From: Candidatus Bipolaricaulota bacterium | GTDB taxonomy: Bacteria > Bipolaricaulota > Bipolaricaulia > M55B111 | Direction: 5' to 3' | DNA: 18,717 nucleotides | NCBI GenBank assembly: GCA_018334595.1 | Contig: JAGXLQ010000007.1 | Coordinates: 1 to 18,717 of the forward strand | Shown here: positions 13,504 through 18,717 of the stretch, one piece after another | How positions within the stretch are numbered: position 1 is the stretch's first letter | Layout of the letters: the number at the start of each line of letters is the position of its first letter | Translations under genes and position numbers: made by a program | Notes under the pieces: model-generated | What the model saw: the letters and a program-made list of their open reading frames with translations, nothing else | What the model was told of the DNA's origin: nothing | Database searches by the model: none

Positions 13504-15936
13504 ATGAACAACAAGGCCACGAGTTGTCCCGGCGTAAAGGAAGAGTTCCAGAAACGACAGTCCAAAATTTCCCCCGTTAACTCCAGAATTGCCGAACTGC
13601 GAGAGGAGACGGTCAACAGGAGACCAAAAATCACCCCGGAAAGGGCGGTATTGGTAACCGAGTTCTACCGGGAAAACGACCTTTCCGACCTGCCGACGCC
13701 GGTGACCCGTGCCCTGGCATTGCGGTATATCCTGGAAAACAAGGAGCTGTCCCTCCAACCGGGAGAACTTATAGTTGGCGATAGAGGCCCCGAGCCAAAA
13801 CTTGTACCGACCTATCCCGAGATCTGCACACATAGCTTAGACGACCTGGAAATTCTCGACAAACGGGAGAAAAACCCCTATCTTGTTGACGATGAAACGA
13901 GAGAAATCTACAAACGGGAAATAATTCCGTTCTGGGAAGACAGGACGATGAGGGAAAGAGTGTTCGACACCACCTCCGATGAGTGGCAACGAGCTTACGA
14001 TGCAGGGGTCTTCACCGAGTTCATGGAGCAACGGTCGCCCGGGCATACGGTCCTGGGGGGCAAGATATACAAGAAGGGTTTCCTGGATCTACTCGAGGAT
14101 ATCCGGGAGTCGAGGGAGAGCCTTGCCAGTAATGATCCCAAATATCGGAGTAAAATTGGGGAGTTACGAGCAATGAAAATTGCCGCTCAAGCCCTAATGG
14201 ACTACGCGAGCCGTTATGTAGACAAGCTTGAGGGAGCGGCCCGGTTTACAGAAGACGAGGGTCGGGAGAAAGAACTGAGGCAGATGGCGGAGATCTGTCG
14301 CCGCGTTCCCGCACATTCACCGAGGACCTTCTGGGAGGCGCTTCAGTATTACTGGTTTGTTCACGTTGGCGTAATAATTGAGACTAACCCCTGGGACTCC
14401 TTCTGTCCCGGTAGGCTTGACCAGCACCTTTTTCCATTTTATGTCCGGGGCACGGAGGAGGGTTCGCTCTCCGAAAAAAGGGCGAAGGAGCTTCTCCAGG
14501 CGTTTTGGATTAAGTTTCATAACCAGCCTGCTCCTCCTAAGGTGGGTGTTACCGCCCAGGAGAGCAACACTTACTCTGATTTTTCCAAAATTAACGTGGG
14601 CGGAGTAACGGGGGACGGGAAAGATGCGGTTAACGATTTAACATATCTGATACTGGACGTAGTTGAGTCAATGCGGTTGGTCCAGCCGAATTTCATGGTC
14701 CAGGTTAGCCAGAAGAACCCCGACCGTTATCTCGAACGAGCGCTGGAGATAACGAAGAGCGGCTTTGGCCAGCCGGCGATCTTCAACGCGGAAAGCATTA
14801 TTACCCAGCTGCTTAGACAGGGAAAGAGCCTTGAAGACGCCCGCCGTGGCGGTTGTAGCGGTTGCGTGGAGACCGGAGCATTCGGGAAGGAAAGCTATAT
14901 CCTTACAGGATATTTCAACATGCCTAAGGTACTCGAGTTGACTCTCCATAATGGTGTTGATCCAGGAACAGGAAAGCGGATTGGTCCCGCTACTGGCGAA
15001 GTCTCCACCTTGGAAACGTTTGAAGAATTCTTCAAGGCCTATCGCAAACAACTCCATTACTTCTTGGACATAAAGATAGAGGGGAACAAGAGGATTCAGG
15101 AACTTTACGGGGAGCACCTACCCTCACCGTTTTTGTCACTGCTGATTGACGACTGTATAGGTGCTGCAACCGATTACAATGCCGGAGGGGCGCGGTACGA
15201 TACGGCTTACATCCAGGGGGTTGGGCTCGGGACGATGGCGGATGCCCTAACCGCAATAAAGTTTAACGTATATGATAGGGAGGTCTTTACCTTCTCGGAA
15301 CTTCTAGAGGCCATAAAGGGTGATTTTCGAGGCAACGAAGAGGTTATGTCGCGACTCAACGAAGATACTCCAAAGTACGGAAACGACCTGGATTATGCTG
15401 ACGAGCAGATGCAAATGGCATTTGAAGCCTTCTTTGAAGGGGTGGACGGGCGGCCAAACGGTCGTGGGGGGACTCACCGGATTAACATGCTCCCAACCAC
15501 CGTTCACATATACTTCGGCCAGAAATGTGGTGCTTTACCTGATGGGCGGCGAGCTAAGACCCCCTTATCTGAGGGAATATCCCCGGTCCAGGGGGCCGAC
15601 CGCCGGGGGCCGACCGCCGTATTCAGATCTGTCGGAAAACTCGATCACGCCAAAACCGGAGGCACGCTGCTGAATCAGAAATTAACCCCTGACCTCCTGG
15701 ACGGTGAAAAAGAAGTACGCAAACTGTCCCATCTCATCAGGGCATTTTTTCGCATGGGTGGCCACCACGTCCAGTTCAACGTAATCGGTGCTGATTTACT
15801 CCGGGAAGCCCAGGAGAAACCGGAAGATTATCAAAACTTGATTGTTCGTGTAGCGGGTTACAGTGACTACTTCGTCAATCTTTCAGACGGTCTGCAAGAC
15901 GAAATAATCGAGAGGACTGAACAGAGCGGCTTTTGA
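13504..15936 (+). CDS. hypD: Glycyl radical enzyme, likely trans-4-hydroxy-L-proline dehydratase
   Basis: An 810-residue glycyl radical enzyme. The radical glycine is G785 in VRVAGYSDYF and the thiyl cysteine C454 in GCVETGAFGKESYILTGY (453-470). From memory of C. difficile HypD (C434, E436, Y450, D278, S334, D339, F340, F152, H160), matching residues occur at C454, E456, Y470, D298, S354, D359, F360, F173 and H181, a nearly constant shift of 20-21. The C-terminal stretch GGTLLNQK, GGHHVQFNV and LQDEIIERTEQ is also very HypD-like. HypD dehydrates trans-4-hydroxy-L-proline to (S)-1-pyrroline-5-carboxylate, which P5C reductase turns into proline. The ATG at 13504 has GGAGG five bases upstream, overlapping the activase end. 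No P5C reductase (proC) is in the window. A related dehydratase with another substrate cannot be excluded. Confidence 0.85.
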   Translation: MNNKATSCPGVKEEFQKRQSKISPVNSRIAELREETVNRRPKITPERAVLVTEFYRENDLSDLPTPVTRALALRYILENKELSLQPGELIVGDRGPEPKLVPTYPEICTHSLDDLEILDKREKNPYLVDDETREIYKREIIPFWEDRTMRERVFDTTSDEWQRAYDAGVFTEFMEQRSPGHTVLGGKIYKKGFLDLLEDIRESRESLASNDPKYRSKIGELRAMKIAAQALMDYASRYVDKLEGAARFTEDEGREKELRQMAEICRRVPAHSPRTFWEALQYYWFVHVGVIIETNPWDSFCPGRLDQHLFPFYVRGTEEGSLSEKRAKELLQAFWIKFHNQPAPPKVGVTAQESNTYSDFSKINVGGVTGDGKDAVNDLTYLILDVVESMRLVQPNFMVQVSQKNPDRYLERALEITKSGFGQPAIFNAESIITQLLRQGKSLEDARRGGCSGCVETGAFGKESYILTGYFNMPKVLELTLHNGVDPGTGKRIGPATGEVSTLETFEEFFKAYRKQLHYFLDIKIEGNKRIQELYGEHLPSPFLSLLIDDCIGAATDYNAGGARYDTAYIQGVGLGTMADALTAIKFNVYDREVFTFSELLEAIKGDFRGNEEVMSRLNEDTPKYGNDLDYADEQMQMAFEAFFEGVDGRPNGRGGTHRINMLPTTVHIYFGQKCGALPDGRRAKTPLSEGISPVQGADRRGPTAVFRSVGKLDHAKTGGTLLNQKLTPDLLDGEKEVRKLSHLIRAFFRMGGHHVQFNVIGADLLREAQEKPEDYQNLIVRVAGYSDYFVNLSDGLQDEIIERTEQSGF

Positions 15937-16377
15937 TCTACCGCTAGTAACCGTGAAGGTTTAGGAAGCTGACAGGTACAAATTAAGAGAGTCCAGAGAA
16001 TAGCTACAGGATAATATAATAGTAGATCGTGACCTGGGTAAGGATTAGTTCTGAGCCTACTACTCATTATCCGTACTGGGCCAAGGGTATCTACCCTGTA
16101 TTATCGCGACCACTTCAGGCAGCATAATGTACAGAGTGGTCCCAACGGGGTCGCGATTAGGCGTCTTGGGGATCTGGAAAAAAGAAAACTCAAAATGATC
16201 GGCCCTCCCTGCCAGGCGAACCTTTCCTCGTTAACGAATATGAGCTGCTTCTAAGTACGGTGGAAATTGCTCCGTGGACCGTATGGTCCCTCGCAAGAGC
16301 AATCTAGGATCACGTGTCTGCTACCGTGAATAGACAACCTTTCGTGTAGACGGCCAGTCGGTTATAATTCGTGAAAT
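15937..16377. other. Hairpin-rich intergenic region
   Basis: A 441-nt gap between hypD and the glycosyltransferase, with no credible coding frame. It contains an isolated TATAAT (16015-16020) lacking a -35; a hairpin AGGGTA/TACCCT (16084-16097); a possible three-way junction closed by ATCGCGA/TCGCGAT (16103-16157) with an inner CCACT/AGTGG and a small CCC-AACG-GGG; and a stem ATTGCTC/GAGCAAT (16266-16303) enclosing GGACC-GTAT-GGTCC. No clear U-run terminator follows hypD. The region may carry a small RNA or regulatory leader; this is a fold drawn by eye, not a recognised family. Confidence 0.45.
16363..16368 (+). promoter_or_regulatory. -10 element immediately before the glycosyltransferase start
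   Basis: A consensus TATAAT ends 9 nt before the ATG at 16378, which puts the expected transcript start at or within about 3 nt of the start codon. The matching -35 (TTTCGT at 16340-16345, 17-nt spacer) is poor. No Shine-Dalgarno exists before the ATG, which fits a leaderless mRNA. Confidence 0.5.
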
Positions 16378-17094
16378 ATGGTACAACATAATTCTATTTC
16401 AGTCGTAATTCCCGCGTACAACGAAGAGAATTGGATTGATATCCCTCTAGACAGCCTGGATGATCAGGATTTCGAGGGGGAGTACGAGGTAATCGTTGTG
16501 GATAACGCTAGTGACGATAGAACTGGTGAAATTGCTAGAGAGTATGGAGCAAGGGTTATCGAGGAACCAGAGAAGGGTTGTACGAGGGCCTATCAAACAG
16601 GTTTTGAGGCAGCCCGACACCCCATTATAGCTGTTACGGACGCGGATACAAAGGTTCCGAGTAATTGGCTGTCACTCATTTGCGACAGCTTCGACCGTCC
16701 CGATATCGTTGGCGTATATGGGTCCTGTACCTTCTACGATTCCAGCAGATACATGAACTGGCTGGCAAAATATGGATTCTCCGCCTTTTTACGGTTTAAT
16801 GATCTGGTTGGTAAACCGCATCTGGACGGTTTCAACATGGCCGTCTCCAGCGAGGTGTTTCACGAGGTGGGCGGGTTCAACCTCTCTATGAAATCTGCTT
16901 CTGATGTCGATCTTTCCCAAAGGTTGAAGGACTATGGAAGGTTAGTCTACAATAAGGAATTGGTCGTGAAAACGTCTGCGAGGCGTCTCGAGGAATGGGG
17001 TATGAGGTTTTTTGTCCACCACGCGATCAACTACTTGAACGTAGTATGGTTGAGGAGGCCCGAAAGAGCAAGGGGGTTTGACGATATCAGGTGA
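16378..17094 (+). CDS. Family 2 (GT-A fold) glycosyltransferase
   Basis: A 238-residue protein that should transfer a sugar from a nucleotide donor to a lipid or glycan acceptor at the cytoplasmic face. ISVVIPAYNEENW (residues 6-18) is the GT2 start, VIVVDNASDDRTGEIAREYG follows, and AVTDADTK carries the DxD metal/nucleotide motif. GFNMAVSSEVFHEVGGFN and SDVDLSQRLKDYG give the acceptor-side acidic motif. There is no N-terminal signal and only weak hydrophobicity near the C terminus (FFVHHAINYLNVVWL), suggesting a peripheral membrane contact. The ATG at 16378 is fixed by the GT2 motif five residues later and a stop codon two codons upstream. It is followed 58 nt later by a phosphodiesterase, a pairing that suggests envelope glycan work; donor and acceptor are unknown. 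Confidence 0.88.
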   Translation: MVQHNSISVVIPAYNEENWIDIPLDSLDDQDFEGEYEVIVVDNASDDRTGEIAREYGARVIEEPEKGCTRAYQTGFEAARHPIIAVTDADTKVPSNWLSLICDSFDRPDIVGVYGSCTFYDSSRYMNWLAKYGFSAFLRFNDLVGKPHLDGFNMAVSSEVFHEVGGFNLSMKSASDVDLSQRLKDYGRLVYNKELVVKTSARRLEEWGMRFFVHHAINYLNVVWLRRPERARGFDDIR

Positions 17095-17152
17095 AAGTTA
17101 TCCTAAATGTACCAAAAGACTTAAACGAATTGGTGACTGACGGGGAGGAAAC

Positions 17153-18717
17153 ATGACTACGTTTGTAATCGCACTGGACGGTGCTAGCCCGGATCTGTTA
17201 AATCGGTGGATCGATCAAGGGAATTTGACCAATTTAAGTAAAATCCGTGAACAAGGATTATCGGGAAACCTAGAGAGTACCTTTCCTCCGCTTACCGGGC
17301 CTGCCTGGTCGTCGTTCCACACCGGGGTGAACCCCGGCAAGCACGGTGTATATACTTGGCTTGATATGGCCGATTCCTATAAGGGGAAGGTAATAAACAA
17401 CAATTCGATAAAAGCCCAAACCATCTGGAAGCAGATAAGCTCACTTGGCGGGGAAATCGGCCTCCTTTCCGTGCCCGTTACCTACCCTCCGGAGAAGGTT
17501 AACGGCTTCGTGGTCCCCGGGTTTCTTACGCCGTCCGCTGCAACGGAACGTTCTTATCCCCGTGATGTGGCTTCAAAGCTGTTCGAAGAAATTCCCAACT
17601 ACGAATACTTGCCGGAGCCCTACATGGTCGGCAAGACGCCAAAATCCTGGGTAGCTGAGCTGAGAAAGGCAGTTAGGGCTAGGGGAGAAGCCTCCAGGTT
17701 CCTGTATAAGAACTTTCTGAACCATCAGGACCAGGAGGTCTTCATGGTTCACTACTTTGCTACCGATCAGGTGCAGCATTTCCTCTGGGATGAGGTGACG
17801 GAGGAATGGGACCCCAGACTGGAAGTATTTGAAGAGGTCGACAGCGAGATCGGTAGGTTGATGGAGGTAGCTCCTGACGATGCGGTGTTTTTAATAATCT
17901 CCGATCACGGTTTCGGGCCTGTTGAAAGGACGTTTAATATCAATAAGTGGCTCCAGACCCAGGGTCACTTCGCCCTGAAGAGGGACTTGGCTACGACCCT
18001 GAAGCGGGGCCTGGCAGGCGTTGGTTTTACCGAACAGAATACTCAACCGATTGGAGAGATGATCTATCCTCTTGCCAAGAAGTTGAAGATAGTTGACAAC
18101 CCCATTACCGGGCTGGCCACGAACGACGCGTTAAACTCCCTGTTCCTCTCCTCGAAGGACGTTAACTGGTCGGGAACGCAGGCTTACTCCCGGTCTCATA
18201 TCGGTCATATTAGGATAAATTTACGGGGCAGGGAAGGAGAGGGTGCGGTGAGCGATGCCGATTACGATCGCATCCGGGAAGAGATAATGTTGAAGCTGTC
18301 CGACCTTGAGGTACCTAATACGGGGAAGAAACTAGCTGAGTGGGTGAAGCCAAAGGAAGACCTGTATTCGGGGCCTTACATTTACGACGCCCCCGACATA
18401 CTGTTTAACCCCCTGGAAGGAGATAAGTGTGCGGGTTCGATAGTTGGTTACGGAGCGATATTATTTTTTAACTCCACGGTATTCAGCAAGAAGATTCATC
18501 CCGGCCACCACCGGAGAGACGGGATACTTATGGCTTACGGCAAGGGGGTAGAGTCGAGACATCAGGATGCTTCCTTAATGGACGTGGCCCCGACCTTGCT
18601 TAACCTGAATTCATATCCGGTACCGGAACAGATGGATGGTCAGGTTATCGGTGGTATATCCTCCAGAGAGCCCGAATTCTATCAGGCGAAAGATTTCTAC
18701 AAGTCCCGCCCCGGCGC
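17153..18717 (+). CDS. Type I phosphodiesterase/nucleotide pyrophosphatase-family protein (partial at 3' end)
   Basis: The frame runs from the ATG at 17153 (GGGGAGG, 4 nt upstream) to the window edge, 521 codons without a stop. It belongs to the alkaline phosphatase superfamily: a two-metal site hydrolyses or transfers phosphate esters through a Thr/Ser nucleophile. VIALDGASPDLL supplies the first metal Asp (D9), PPLTGPAWSSFHTGVNPGKH holds the likely nucleophile T48, FATDQVQH has D205 and H209, ISDHGFG has D251 and H252, and HPGHHRRDG further on provides a last metal His. There is no N-terminal signal peptide, so a cytoplasmic location is suggested. Relatives are often annotated as AP-superfamily nucleotide pyrophosphatases, and some act in glycan or phospholipid metabolism; the neighbouring glycosyltransferase fits that but does not prove it. 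Little seems missing at the C terminus. Confidence 0.85.
   Translation, partial: MTTFVIALDGASPDLLNRWIDQGNLTNLSKIREQGLSGNLESTFPPLTGPAWSSFHTGVNPGKHGVYTWLDMADSYKGKVINNNSIKAQTIWKQISSLGGEIGLLSVPVTYPPEKVNGFVVPGFLTPSAATERSYPRDVASKLFEEIPNYEYLPEPYMVGKTPKSWVAELRKAVRARGEASRFLYKNFLNHQDQEVFMVHYFATDQVQHFLWDEVTEEWDPRLEVFEEVDSEIGRLMEVAPDDAVFLIISDHGFGPVERTFNINKWLQTQGHFALKRDLATTLKRGLAGVGFTEQNTQPIGEMIYPLAKKLKIVDNPITGLATNDALNSLFLSSKDVNWSGTQAYSRSHIGHIRINLRGREGEGAVSDADYDRIREEIMLKLSDLEVPNTGKKLAEWVKPKEDLYSGPYIYDAPDILFNPLEGDKCAGSIVGYGAILFFNSTVFSKKIHPGHHRRDGILMAYGKGVESRHQDASLMDVAPTLLNLNSYPVPEQMDGQVIGGISSREPEFYQAKDFYKSRPG

Noticed and set aside
14668..15117. 149-codon antisense frame inside hypD
   Set aside because: It mirrors a strongly conserved region of a clear glycyl radical enzyme and has no ribosome site or family features.
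1..18717. CRISPR arrays, insertion sequences, attachment sites or phage genes
   Set aside because: No regularly spaced direct repeats, transposase or integrase motifs were found; the tRNAs are intact, with no duplicated 3' ends beside them.

Overview
The window reads as chromosomal DNA from an anaerobic bacterium, probably of the Bacillota/Halanaerobiia type or a neighbouring phylum. Evidence: an efp-asp23-amaP-DUF2273-nusB cluster, strong Shine-Dalgarno sites, recognisable sigma-70-type promoters, a sodium-type ATP synthase rotor subunit and an oxygen-sensitive glycyl radical enzyme. Many proteins are rich in Asp/Glu, which would fit a salt-adapted cell, but I cannot place the organism firmly. 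No mobile element, CRISPR array or phage gene was seen.

Layout. 1-76 (minus): 5' end of an unidentified membrane or exported protein, with a textbook promoter. 169-494 (minus): tRNA cluster Pro-Gly-Arg-His behind its own promoter. 569-2771 (minus): nusB, DUF2273 protein, amaP, asp23 and efp, transcribed from efp towards nusB. 2904-3842 (plus): a thioredoxin-reductase/AhpF-like flavoprotein, divergent from efp; a perfect 7-1-7 palindrome lies on its candidate promoter. A 12-bp hairpin separates it from the convergent ATP synthase operon. 3897-10893 (minus): frr followed by atpI-like, atpB, atpE, atpF, atpH, atpA, atpG and atpD, ending at that hairpin without atpC. 11259-12494 (plus): MFS transporter. 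12702-15936 (plus): glycyl radical activase and a glycyl radical enzyme that matches trans-4-hydroxy-L-proline dehydratase (HypD) at the active-site positions I can recall. 15937-16377: a 441-nt gap rich in hairpins. 16378-17094 (plus): GT2 glycosyltransferase, apparently leaderless. 17153 to the right edge (plus): partial phosphodiesterase of the alkaline phosphatase superfamily.

How it fits together. The ATP synthase is a conventional F-type set with delta but no epsilon in the operon. Its c subunit carries the two-carboxylate pattern (E31 and E64-S65-T66) known from the Na+-driven rotor of Fusobacterium nucleatum, so sodium coupling is likely. The HypD-like pair suggests fermentation of hydroxyproline (collagen or plant cell-wall derived) to pyrroline-5-carboxylate.

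The points most worth a second look are the structured 197-nt atpB-atpE spacer, the missing atpC, the co-directional frr, an AtpI-like gene that seems to need a non-AUG start, the cysteine-poor activase preceded by a seven-codon minicistron, the palindrome upstream of the flavoprotein, and the hairpin-rich gap after hypD. I found no convincing wholly new multi-gene system.
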